Shown in pieces: positions 1 to 7,233 of a stretch of DNA of 27,196 nucleotides. A model generated the notes under the pieces. The model ran no database searches and was not told the DNA's origin. It worked only from the letters and a program-made list of their open reading frames with translations. Source of the DNA: SIG480 sp045614365 (GTDB lineage Bacteria; Bacillota; Clostridia; Oscillospirales; JAAYXM01); the NCBI GenBank assembly GCA_045614365.1, contig JAZLCV010000154.1:1-27196 (forward strand), read 5' to 3'. Positions within the stretch are counted from its first letter, which is position 1, and every line of letters starts with the position of its first letter. The position numbers and the translations under genes are program-made.

Positions 1-18
1 GCAGGCATCCATATAAGA

Positions 19-47
19 GAAAAAACCGACTTGAAATCAAGCCGGTT
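19..47 (-). terminator. Rho-independent terminator of tRNA-Gly
   Basis: Read on the minus strand, a stem of about 11 bp (AAACCGGCTTG with CAAGTCGGTTT, one G-T pair) closes a 4-base loop. It is followed directly by a run of T residues and starts right after the CCA end of the tRNA. This is the expected end of a single-tRNA transcript. Confidence 0.8.
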
Positions 48-122
48 TGGAGCGGAAGACGAGATTCGAACTCGCGACTTTCACCTTGGCAAGGTGACAC
101 TCTACCACTGAGTCACTCCCGC
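48..122 (-). tRNA. tRNA-Gly (anticodon GCC), CCA encoded
   Basis: The minus strand folds as a cloverleaf of 75 nt. The acceptor arm GCGGGAG pairs with CTTCCGC (one G-T pair), the D arm contains the AGTGGTAGAG signature, the anticodon loop TTGCCAA sits in a 5-bp stem, the T arm has GTTCGAATC, and the discriminator T is followed by an encoded CCA. The anticodon GCC reads GGC and GGT glycine codons. It stands alone, with its own promoter upstream and a terminator downstream. Confidence 0.97.
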
Positions 123-135
123 AATTGCATATATA

Positions 136-163
136 ATTATATCACATAAATTCCAAATGTCAA
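136..163 (-). promoter_or_regulatory. Sigma-A promoter of tRNA-Gly
   Basis: On the minus strand a perfect -35 TTGACA (158-163) and a perfect -10 TATAAT (136-141) are separated by 16 bp, with a TG extended -10 element. This near-consensus promoter lies 13 bp before the tRNA 5' end, as expected for a strongly expressed stable RNA. Confidence 0.88.
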
Positions 164-209
164 CAGTAAAAATATTAAATTTTATTTAAGTTATGTTTTT
201 TATTTTTTC

Positions 210-238
210 TTGCAGAAACGAAATAAATATGATATACT
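210..238 (+). promoter_or_regulatory. Sigma-A promoter of the DUF1015 gene
   Basis: TTGCAG (210-215) and TATACT (233-238) with a 17-bp spacer lie about 36 bp upstream of the start codon at 275. The surrounding DNA is very AT-rich. Confidence 0.75.
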
Positions 239-274
239 TATTTTCATATTAAATAAAACAAAGGGTGAATATTT

Positions 275-1534
275 ATGAGTAAAAGAGTTTTTGCTCCCGG
301 AGACATTCTTCTCCCGAAAAATGGGACAGATATGAAAAAATGGAGCGTTGTAGCGTGCGACCAATACACCTCCGAACCGGAATACTGGGCAAGTGTTTCG
401 GACTTCGTCGGTGATGCACCGTCAACCCTACACCTTACCTTCCCTGAAATTTATCTGGAAGACGGAGACGGCGATGCAAGAATCGAGCGCATCAATGGTT
501 CTATGGCAAAATATATTGAAAACGGAATTTTTGCTGAAAAAGTTTCAAAATACATATATGTTGAGCGCACGCAACGAAACGGAAAAATCCGCCGCGGACT
601 TATGGGTGTTGTTGACCTTGAAGAGTATGACTATATGCCCGGTTCTCAGTCAAAAATCCGCGCTACGGAAGGAACCGTTCTTGAGCGCATTCCCCCGCGC
701 GTTAAAATCCGAAAGAACGCGAAGCTTGAAATTCCGCACATAATGCTTCTCATTGATGATGCAGAAAAGAGTGTTATTGAGCCGCTTACAAACATAAAAC
801 TTCCTGTTGCATATGATTTTGAGCTTATGGAAAATTCAGGCTCAATCCGCGGATACTTTGTAAGCGATGACGAGGAAAAGCGGATTGATGCTGCTCTGGC
901 AGCGCTTGCCGATGAGGAAACATTCAACAAAAAATATAACGTTTCCGGCAAAGGCGTTCTTCAGTTCGCAGTAGGCGACGGAAATCACTCGCTTGCAACA
1001 GCGAGGGAATGCTGGCGACTTGTTAAGGAAACACTTTCTCCCGAGGATTACGAAGCACATCCGGCGCGCTATGCACTTTGTGAGCTTGTCAACCTTCACG
1101 ATTCTTCCCTTGAGTTTGAAGCTATCCACAGAGTTGTTTTCGATATCGACCCCGACAAGATGCGCAAAGCTCTTTCCGATTATTACGAGCTTTCGGATAC
1201 TGCGGAACAGAAGTTTGTTATGATTACCGCAAACGGCTCCGAAGAAATCGGAATTGCAAACCCGAAATCCAATCTCACAGTCGGCTCATTACAGAAGTTC
1301 ATTGACGATTATGTCAAAGAAAACAGTGGAAAAGTGGATTACATTCACGGTGAGGATGTTGTAAACCGCCTTGGTGCAGAACCCGGTAATGCGGGATTTA
1401 TTCTCCCTGTAATTTCCAAGGAATCGTTCTTCCCCACTGTCATCTGCGACGGTGCGCTTCCGAGAAAAACCTTCTCTATGGGAGATGCCTGGGACAAGAG
1501 ATTCTATCTTGAAGCAAGAGCAATAACGAAATAA
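275..1534 (+). CDS. DUF1015 family protein
   Basis: This 419-residue cytoplasmic protein belongs to the DUF1015 family (PF06245) by overall sequence. The N-terminal part starts with VFAPGDILLP, a CDQYTS motif lies near residue 30, and the family signature GDGNHSLATA lies at residues 234-243. Length and both ends fit a complete member. The ATG is preceded by AAGGGTG at 7 bp and by a clear promoter. The biochemical role is not established here. In many Clostridia I recall family members next to serine biosynthesis genes (serA/serC), but no such neighbour is in this window, so context gives no help. It is the only protein gene on the plus strand and is monocistronic. Confidence 0.9.
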   Translation: MSKRVFAPGDILLPKNGTDMKKWSVVACDQYTSEPEYWASVSDFVGDAPSTLHLTFPEIYLEDGDGDARIERINGSMAKYIENGIFAEKVSKYIYVERTQRNGKIRRGLMGVVDLEEYDYMPGSQSKIRATEGTVLERIPPRVKIRKNAKLEIPHIMLLIDDAEKSVIEPLTNIKLPVAYDFELMENSGSIRGYFVSDDEEKRIDAALAALADEETFNKKYNVSGKGVLQFAVGDGNHSLATARECWRLVKETLSPEDYEAHPARYALCELVNLHDSSLEFEAIHRVVFDIDPDKMRKALSDYYELSDTAEQKFVMITANGSEEIGIANPKSNLTVGSLQKFIDDYVKENSGKVDYIHGEDVVNRLGAEPGNAGFILPVISKESFFPTVICDGALPRKTFSMGDAWDKRFYLEARAITK

Positions 1535-1560
1535 TAAATTTTCAAATTATAAAATATTGA

Positions 1561-1601
1561 GGCTTGTAGCAAAATGCATTTTGCTACAAGCCCTTCTTTA
1601 T
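1561..1601 (+). terminator. Terminator of the DUF1015 gene (32-bp perfect palindrome)
   Basis: Positions 1561-1592 are a perfect 32-bp palindrome (GGCTTGTAGCAAAATG and its complement), giving a long stem followed by CTTCTTTATT. It starts 26 bp after the DUF1015 stop codon. Being symmetric it could also stop transcripts coming from the minus strand, but the T-rich tail is on the plus side. Confidence 0.8.
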
Positions 1602-1604
1602 TAT

Positions 1605-1640
1605 ATCAAAAAACTGACACCGAAAAAACGATGTCAGTTT
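1605..1640 (-). terminator. Terminator of mreB
   Basis: On the minus strand AAACTGACATCG pairs with CGGTGTCAGTTT around a T-rich loop and is followed by a T tract. It begins 19 bp after the mreB stop codon and lies back to back with the plus-strand terminator, insulating the two convergent genes. Confidence 0.8.
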
Positions 1641-1659
1641 AAAACTGATTATATTTACC

Positions 1660-2691
1660 TTAGGAAAGCATCTGCTTTCTTCTGGAGAGGTTGAGTGTTC
1701 CGTCTGTCATATTACCAAGCTCATCAAGAGTCTTGCCTGTACCATAAACAACGCAGGAAACGGCCTCGCCTGCAACGCGGGTGTCGATGCCCGTTTTGGA
1801 TTGGATAAGCTCTGCAAAGCCCCAGACAAGGGAACCGCCTCCGGTAAGAACGATACCGTTTGTGGAAATATCACCGACAAGTTCAGGCGGAGTGCGCTCA
1901 AGCACGCTGTGTATAGCCTCAACAATTCTCGTTGCCGGTTCCTCAAGGGCCTCGTACATTTCGCTTGATGTTACAGTAAATATGCGCGGAAGTCCCGTCA
2001 TAAGGCAACGGCCTTTTATTTCCATAGAAATTTCTTCGGGACGCGGGAAAACGCAACCGATGTTGATTTTAAGATCTTCTGCCGTACGCTCACCAATCAG
2101 CACATTATGCTTGCGGCGTATGTATTTGATAATATACTCATCAAAATCATCGCCCGCCATTTTAATCGAAGAAGATTCAACGATATTCGAAAGAGAGATA
2201 ACCGCAACGTCCGTTGTTCCGCCACCGATATCTATAACCATATTACCGTCCGGCTCCGCAATCTTGATGCCTGCACCTATTGCAGCTGCGATGGGCTCTT
2301 CGATAAGAAACACACTTCTTGCACCTGCTTGGCGCCCTGCATCAATAACCGCACGCTCTTCAACCTCGGTAATACCGCTCGGAACACAAATAACAACACG
2401 CGGCTTTATGAGGCTGAAGCCCCCCATTGCCCTACGAATAAAATTTTTAATCATATGCTCTGTCATTTCGTAATCGGAAATAACACCGCCGCGAAGAGGA
2501 CGAATAGCGATGATATTGCCCGGAGTACGCCCCAGCATCTTCTGAGCTTCAATTCCGACCTTCAAAACCTTATCAGTTGCTTTATCAACAGCAACAACAG
2601 ACGGTTCACGAAGAACAATTCCCTTTCCTTTTACATATACGAGGATAGATGCGGTACCCAAATCAATACCAATATCTCTGCTGAAAACCAT
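1660..2691 (-). CDS. mreB: MreB/Mbl-type actin-like cell-shape protein
   Basis: The 343-residue product is a bacterial actin that polymerises under the membrane and guides lateral cell-wall synthesis. It carries the actin-fold ATP motifs: phosphate-1 DLGTAS at residues 10-15, phosphate-2 DIGGGTTD in the middle, and the adenosine motif GIVLTGGGSL near the C terminus. The IRPLRGGVISDYE segment typical of MreB is also present. I place the start at the ATG at 2689-2691 because GAGGTGG lies just upstream. A longer frame opening at a TTG would swallow that ribosome site. It has its own promoter and terminator although comF lies only 114 bp upstream. No mreC or mreD follows, so this could be the stand-alone Mbl-like paralogue rather than the operon MreB. 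Confidence 0.95.
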   Translation of the reverse strand: MVFSRDIGIDLGTASILVYVKGKGIVLREPSVVAVDKATDKVLKVGIEAQKMLGRTPGNIIAIRPLRGGVISDYEMTEHMIKNFIRRAMGGFSLIKPRVVICVPSGITEVEERAVIDAGRQAGARSVFLIEEPIAAAIGAGIKIAEPDGNMVIDIGGGTTDVAVISLSNIVESSSIKMAGDDFDEYIIKYIRRKHNVLIGERTAEDLKINIGCVFPRPEEISMEIKGRCLMTGLPRIFTVTSSEMYEALEEPATRIVEAIHSVLERTPPELVGDISTNGIVLTGGGSLVWGFAELIQSKTGIDTRVAGEAVSCVVYGTGKTLDELGNMTDGTLNLSRRKQMLS

Positions 2692-2735
2692 TATTTTCCA
2701 CCTCAATTTTTCTTCTTAAATTCATTTGCCAATAT

Positions 2736-2764
2736 AGTATATCACAAATAGCTACTGCTTACAA
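2736..2764 (-). promoter_or_regulatory. Sigma-A promoter of mreB
   Basis: On the minus strand TTGTAA (2759-2764) and TATACT (2736-2741) are spaced by 17 bp, with a TG one base before the -10 hexamer. It sits in the 114-bp gap between comF and mreB. Confidence 0.78.
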
Positions 2765-2805
2765 GCATTAATTTGTTAAACCCGAACATCAAGCAATAAA
2801 AAACA

Positions 2806-3462
2806 TCACTTTTTCCCATGCCCTGCGGCAGCAATCGTTACAGCATACACTTTTTCTGCGCCATGTGTTTTCAAAACGCGGGCGCACTCACCCACGGTGC
2901 TTCCCGTAGTAAACACATCATCAAGTAGGATTATGCGTTTTCCCATGACGTCCATACCTGAAATTTCATATGCACCGAGGATGTTTGCCCTTCTGCCGGC
3001 AGCATCCGTCTGCCGCGACTGAGGCGCGGAATCCCGGCATTTTACAAGCGTCCGCACAGGTTCTGTTCCCATACGGTTGCAAACCTCCACCGCCAGAAGC
3101 TGTGCCTGGTCATAACCTCGGCTTCTTTTCCTTTTTTTACTGAGCGGAACCCATGAAATAATATCATATTTCCCATCAAGATTTGAATTAATACATTCCT
3201 CAAGAAATTCAGAAAAATCAACAGCGTACTTTGAAAGACCTGCGAACTTATATCTTATAATCGCGTTTCTTGCATCGCCCTTATAGCGAAAGCATGACCA
3301 TATGCCGTCTACAAACATTACATTTTCTTTGCATTCCTGAGGAGTTTTATAAGGCAGTGTTTCTCTGCATTTTTCGCATACTCCGTCTTTTTCAAGCACA
3401 CGTCTGCAAAATACACACTTTGGAGGAAATAAATATTTCGCTATAAGCTCTGTGATTTTCAA
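2806..3462 (-). CDS. comF: ComF family phosphoribosyltransferase-like protein
   Basis: This 218-residue protein has the two parts of the ComF family. The N-terminal four-cysteine zinc-finger-like element has Cys16, Cys19, Cys29 and Cys32. The C-terminal phosphoribosyltransferase fold has the PRPP-binding loop LLDDVFTTGST at residues 179-189 and the family motif RGYDQAQLLA at 115-124. In competent bacteria ComF acts in the cytoplasm in DNA uptake, handling single-stranded DNA after entry. Many non-competent Clostridia keep the gene, so competence cannot be inferred. The start is a TTG at 3460-3462, supported by GGAGGT 8 bp upstream. It follows recD2 by only 28 bp, so the two are probably co-transcribed and share a DNA-processing theme. 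Confidence 0.93.
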   Translation of the reverse strand: MKITELIAKYLFPPKCVFCRRVLEKDGVCEKCRETLPYKTPQECKENVMFVDGIWSCFRYKGDARNAIIRYKFAGLSKYAVDFSEFLEECINSNLDGKYDIISWVPLSKKRKRSRGYDQAQLLAVEVCNRMGTEPVRTLVKCRDSAPQSRQTDAAGRRANILGAYEISGMDVMGKRIILLDDVFTTGSTVGECARVLKTHGAEKVYAVTIAAAGHGKK

Positions 3463-3470
3463 ATTACCTT

Positions 3471-3476
3471 ACCTCC
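3471..3476 (-). promoter_or_regulatory. Ribosome-binding site fixing the TTG start of comF
   Basis: The minus strand reads GGAGGT here, 8 bp before the TTG at 3460-3462. No ATG or GTG is better placed, so this site decides the start. Confidence 0.8.
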
Positions 3477-3490
3477 GCAAATACATAATA

Positions 3491-5698
3491 TCAGCCGAGA
3501 AGCTCTTTTATACGCGTTTTAAGCGCGCTATATCTGTTTCTTTGTTTATTATTCTCCATCATATACTTAACCACACCGAAATCGCCTACGATTATAAGCA
3601 GTTCTCTTGCGCGAGTCATAGCTGTGTACAGTACGCTTCTGTGCAGAAGCGCCGGAGCACTGTCACAAGCCACCAAAACCACGGCACGGAACTCACTGCC
3701 CTGCGATTTATGAACCGTCATTGCATACGCAAGCTCAAGCTCGTTAAGACTTGAAAACGGATAATGGACGAGCCGGGAATCAAAATTGACGGTCAGCGTT
3801 TCATCACGCGTATCAATGCTTATAACCTCACCGATATCGCCGTTAAATATCCCGTAACCGACTTCGCCACCATACATTCCGTACCAATTTATATTATAAT
3901 TATTCTTTATCTGCATAACGCGATCGCCAAGCCGGAAAAGACGGTCGCCTATTTTCTTTTCATCCTTTCCTTCCTCCGGAGGGTTAAGTGTTGCCTGCAG
4001 GCGGTGGTTAAGTTCCACCGTTCCTGTCGCATTCTTGCGGCTAACAGCCAAGACTTGAATTTGGGAGGCAGGAATGTCCATCTTATCAGGCAAGCGCGTT
4101 TTGCAAAGCTCAAGCACTGTTTTTACAAGCGACTCATCATCCGTACGCGACATAAAGAACAAATCATTGTCTTTTTTTCTGAAATCAGGAAGCTCGCCGC
4201 GATTTACCGCGTGTGCCCCGACAACTATATCACTTTCTGCTGCCTGACGGAAAATACGGTCAAGAACAACCGTCGGGAACATCTCACACCCGAGCAGATC
4301 TTTAAAAACATTTCCCGGACCTACTGAAGGAAGCTGATCGGCATCGCCTACAAGAATAAGCTTACAGCGCGCCGGAAGAGCCTTCAGTGTTGCGGAGATA
4401 AGCTCGATATCAACCATAGACATCTCGTCTATGATAAGAACATCTGTCTCGAGCGGATTCTGCTCATCTCTGGCAAACGACGCTGCTGTTCCGTGTTCAT
4501 TATAACAAATCTCAAGAAGACGGTGGATTGTTTTTGCCTCAATTCCGCAGAATTCCGTCATCCTTTTCGCAGCGCGACCGGTGGGAGCGGCAAGCATTAC
4601 ACGCATATCCATCCTCTCAAACGCAGAAAGCATACCTTTTATAACGGTTGTTTTTCCTGTTCCTGGACCTCCGGTTAAAAGAAGAACAGAATTATTTACA
4701 GCCATTTCAATTGCCTTTTTCTGCAAAGGTTCAAACTTCAGATTCCCTTTTACCTCTGCTTTTTCAATTATTTCATCGCAGTTAAGCTCCGTTGATGTAT
4801 TGGAAACAGCAAGCAGGGCAAGTTTCTTTGCGACATAGCTTTCCGCATCGTAAAGTGAAGCAAGATAGCAGGCTGACACTCCGCAAATTTCCTCTTCAAC
4901 CACTTCTCCATCAGCAATAAGACGGTCTATTGTGATTTCGATTTTATCTTCTTCTATACTCAGTAATCTCGCGGTTGCCGCACACAGCTTGTTTCGCGGA
5001 ATAAAGGTATGACCGGATTCAGAATTAAAACGAAGCTCATATATAACAGCTGCTATAAGGCGTTCACGTGCATTACCCTCGAATCCCATATCTATAGCAA
5101 GCTTATCTGCTTTATAAAACGGAACACCTATTTCCGCGTCGGAGAGTATGTACGGATTTCTTCTGACACATTCGGTTGCTTTTTTTCCGTATATATGAAA
5201 CAGGGCAACCGCGATTTCCGGTTCAAGCCCGTTTTCCGAAACAAATTCCATAAGAAGCATCAGGGCGCTCTGCTGTTCAAACCTTGATGCTATCTGTTCT
5301 GCTTTTTTTGCCGTAATGCCCGCTATCTCGCAAAGCCGGCGCGGATAACGTTCGATTATATAAAGGCTGTCATCACCGAAGGTTTCAACAATTTTCTCTG
5401 CCGTTTTTCTGCCTATGCCCTTAATTGCACCCGAGGAAAGATACGCAAGAATCATCTCTGCAGTATTGGGCAACGTTCTCCGGAACGATGTTATTTTAAA
5501 CTGAGTACCGTAACTCGGATGATTTGCCCAAACTCCGCTTGCCTCTATATACTCGCCCACACCGGCAAACGGAACACAGCCGACAGCAACGGTTTCCCCG
5601 CCGTCTTCCGTACACAGATTCAGAACAGCATATCCGTTATCATCATTTTTAAATATAACCGAAGCGATTATACCGCTTATTACAGATTCTTCAGTCAT
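3491..5698 (-). CDS. recD2: RecD2-type ATP-dependent 5'-3' DNA helicase
   Basis: At 735 residues this is a full-length RecD2, the superfamily 1B helicase found in bacteria without RecBC. The N-terminal OB-like and helix-hairpin-helix region includes IKGIGRKTAEKI at 92-103. Walker A GGPGTGKT is at 343-350, Walker B IIDEMS at 422-427 and GDADQLPSVG at 451-460. The C-terminal helicase motifs are TVHKSQGSEF at 661-670 and YTAMTRAR at 691-698. It acts in DNA repair and replication-fork maintenance. The ATG is preceded by GAGGAA. That site overlaps the stop codon of a 53-aa upstream reading frame, suggesting coupled translation. comF follows 28 bp downstream. Confidence 0.96.
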   Translation of the reverse strand: MTEESVISGIIASVIFKNDDNGYAVLNLCTEDGGETVAVGCVPFAGVGEYIEASGVWANHPSYGTQFKITSFRRTLPNTAEMILAYLSSGAIKGIGRKTAEKIVETFGDDSLYIIERYPRRLCEIAGITAKKAEQIASRFEQQSALMLLMEFVSENGLEPEIAVALFHIYGKKATECVRRNPYILSDAEIGVPFYKADKLAIDMGFEGNARERLIAAVIYELRFNSESGHTFIPRNKLCAATARLLSIEEDKIEITIDRLIADGEVVEEEICGVSACYLASLYDAESYVAKKLALLAVSNTSTELNCDEIIEKAEVKGNLKFEPLQKKAIEMAVNNSVLLLTGGPGTGKTTVIKGMLSAFERMDMRVMLAAPTGRAAKRMTEFCGIEAKTIHRLLEICYNEHGTAASFARDEQNPLETDVLIIDEMSMVDIELISATLKALPARCKLILVGDADQLPSVGPGNVFKDLLGCEMFPTVVLDRIFRQAAESDIVVGAHAVNRGELPDFRKKDNDLFFMSRTDDESLVKTVLELCKTRLPDKMDIPASQIQVLAVSRKNATGTVELNHRLQATLNPPEEGKDEKKIGDRLFRLGDRVMQIKNNYNINWYGMYGGEVGYGIFNGDIGEVISIDTRDETLTVNFDSRLVHYPFSSLNELELAYAMTVHKSQGSEFRAVVLVACDSAPALLHRSVLYTAMTRARELLIIVGDFGVVKYMMENNKQRNRYSALKTRIKELLG

Positions 5699-5707
5699 TT
5701 TCGTTCC

Positions 5708-5869
5708 TCACGATTTTCTATTCATAATTCTTCGTATAAACAAACAAAAAGGATTTTCTTTCAAGCGTTCCGGATAAAAAACAATATCTGTACACACCGA
5801 AAAAAAAGCGATTACACAAGCGGCGGCAAAAACCGCAGCTACAGCATCAACAACAACCCATATCCACAC
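5708..5869 (-). CDS. Small membrane protein (53 aa), hypothetical
   Basis: A short reading frame with a GTG start at 5867-5869, GAGGTG 7 bp upstream (5877-5882), and an in-frame TGA just before that closes off any longer version. The product starts MWIWVVVDAVAAVFAAACVI and continues hydrophobic to about residue 27, giving one membrane segment. A short basic tail follows, ending RRIMNRKS. Its stop codon overlaps the recD2 ribosome site, 9 bp before the recD2 ATG, and it starts 36 bp after the upstream export-family gene. I do not recognise the family. It may be a real mini-protein or a leader reading frame coupling translation to recD2. Evidence is the start signal, the fit into the operon and the membrane-like composition. 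Confidence 0.5.
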   Translation of the reverse strand: MWIWVVVDAVAAVFAAACVIAFFSVCTDIVFYPERLKENPFCLFIRRIMNRKS

Positions 5870-5905
5870 AGAATATCACCTCGGTATATTCTATGCCGGT
5901 AATTT

Positions 5906-6397
5906 TTATGCGTGAAGACTTAAAAAGTCGATTGCGCCGAGAAAGCCGTACGACACACCACCTACGATCAGTGCCGCGATAACAACTCCTGCAAAAATAG
6001 CGGGCAGAGCAGATTTCAGCCGCATATCCAGAAGTCCAGCAAGCATCGCGCCCGTCCACGCGCCCGTTCCCGGAAGCGGAATTGCAACAAGGATTATCAG
6101 ACCAATCGTCTTATACTTTTCTATCACTGCCTTATTTTTCATAACGCGTTGCTCGCTCCACTCTGCAAAGCCACGGAAAAATCTTGTTTTTTTCAAGTAT
6201 TTAAGTACATTGCGGATACAGAGAATAATAAGAGGCGTGAGAAGCATATTCCCTATTATTGAAAGAATTATGGTTTCCCACGCAGGAAGACCTGCCGCCG
6301 CGCCGTAAGGAATTGATCCTCGAAGTTCGAGAACGGGAGTCATTGCGATTCCCACTATTTTAAGTGCCGAACCAAGCTCCATAGAAAACAAGGACAT
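5906..6397 (-). CDS. Small multidrug-export family membrane protein (COG2426)
   Basis: This 163-residue integral membrane protein matches the 'small multi-drug export' family (PF06695/COG2426). The conserved ELRGSIPYGAAAG near residues 26-38 and PLPGTGAWTGAMLAG in the second half are the family signatures, and about four hydrophobic segments alternate with a basic stretch. The family name comes from weak evidence for a role in drug efflux, so the real substrate is uncertain. I chose the ATG at 6395-6397. A TTG one codon earlier is equally compatible with the GGTAGGTG ribosome site. It has its own promoter and probably leads the operon with the 53-aa frame, recD2 and comF. Confidence 0.87.
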   Translation of the reverse strand: MSLFSMELGSALKIVGIAMTPVLELRGSIPYGAAAGLPAWETIILSIIGNMLLTPLIILCIRNVLKYLKKTRFFRGFAEWSEQRVMKNKAVIEKYKTIGLIILVAIPLPGTGAWTGAMLAGLLDMRLKSALPAIFAGVVIAALIVGGVSYGFLGAIDFLSLHA

Positions 6398-6432
6398 CAA
6401 AAAACCACACCTACCGATATAATAATGCTATA

Positions 6433-6461
6433 ATTATATCAGTTATTTACAAAATAAACAA
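6433..6461 (-). promoter_or_regulatory. Sigma-A promoter of the export-family/recD2/comF operon
   Basis: On the minus strand TTGTTT (6456-6461) and a perfect TATAAT (6433-6438) are spaced by 17 bp with a TG extended -10. It lies about 36 bp before the start codon. The rest of the 6401-6534 gap is AT-rich, with no other feature seen. Confidence 0.8.
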
Positions 6462-6534
6462 GTCCTCAAAAGGTATTTTTCCCTTTTTAAATAAAATCAA
6501 GTTTATAAGTCGTTTTACCGAATGATTCATACTT

Positions 6535-7227
6535 TTAAAAGAATAGTTTTCTCTTCATCGCTTCACGACTTGTATCGTTTATCGCAAGATAAATCAGCAA
6601 ACCACCAACTAAGAACAAAGTAGTTAATGGATATATCGACCAACCAATAAATCTCAGCTCAAAGGTTATGCATAATAAGAACTCAACTAATAAAGAAAAC
6701 ATGCCAAATGCCATAAAACCGCCTCCCCAAACATACAATTTCCCGCTTTTCAGGTAACGAAGCAAAGTAACAAGAGTCATTGCAATCAAACAAAGTATAC
6801 CGGTTATAGGAAATGCAAAGCTAAAAAACCATTCCCCGCCTGTAACATAGTTGATGTATAAGAGATATGCCATTGCTACAACAAAAGCAGATGGCACAAA
6901 AATTATCGGATTCGGTTTTCTGAACCACATAGGCAAAGCAAAGGCAGTATAAGCAAGGACCAACGCTCCGACAACAAATCCAAACCAATCAAGTACCGAG
7001 TCGGATAGGAAATCTGCAAAGAAACAAACCGTAAGAGCTATCAAAAAAAGCGCAACAACAGTACCGCACAAGGCCTTTGAATTTGACGGCTTTTCCGGAA
7101 GCTTATTAATCGGATACAGCGGACGTTCGTTTCTGCAATCAAGTTCTGGATGAAAAACAGTTACACCGCACAACGGGCACTTTTTTTCTGTATCAGCAAG
7201 CTCAACACCGCATTTTATGCAATACAT
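6535..7227 (-). CDS. Zinc-ribbon membrane protein (DUF6320-like)
   Basis: The 230-residue product begins with a zinc ribbon (Cys3, Cys6, Cys17, Cys20), followed by a linker and about six hydrophobic membrane helices, ending in the basic tail MKRKLFF. I believe this is the DUF6320 type, a family often found beside acyltransferases like the one just upstream. The start is supported by AGAGGTGA. The gap to the upstream gene is only 6 bp, so the two are translated from one message and probably work together. The mechanism is unknown. The ribbon could bind the partner enzyme or a metal on the cytoplasmic side. Confidence 0.8.
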   Translation of the reverse strand: MYCIKCGVELADTEKKCPLCGVTVFHPELDCRNERPLYPINKLPEKPSNSKALCGTVVALFLIALTVCFFADFLSDSVLDWFGFVVGALVLAYTAFALPMWFRKPNPIIFVPSAFVVAMAYLLYINYVTGGEWFFSFAFPITGILCLIAMTLVTLLRYLKSGKLYVWGGGFMAFGMFSLLVEFLLCITFELRFIGWSIYPLTTLFLVGGLLIYLAINDTSREAMKRKLFF

Positions 7228-7233
7228 ATTCAG

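Noticed and set aside
1561..1592. Perfect 32-bp palindrome considered as a recombination or regulator site
   Set aside because: Its position just after the DUF1015 stop, between convergent genes and with a T-rich tail, is fully explained by a terminator.
1781..2751. Two long plus-strand reading frames (230 and 214 codons) opposite mreB
   Set aside because: They lie entirely antisense to a clear mreB with intact actin motifs, lack ribosome sites, and give protein sequences with no recognisable family. They arise from codon bias of the real gene.
3764..4327. A 187-codon plus-strand frame opposite recD2
   Set aside because: It is antisense to conserved recD2 helicase sequence, has no start signal and a composition unlike the true proteins.
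5822..5836. GC-rich hairpin GCGG/CCGC between the export-family gene and recD2, considered as a terminator
   Set aside because: The stem is short, has no T tract on the minus strand, and lies inside the 53-codon frame.
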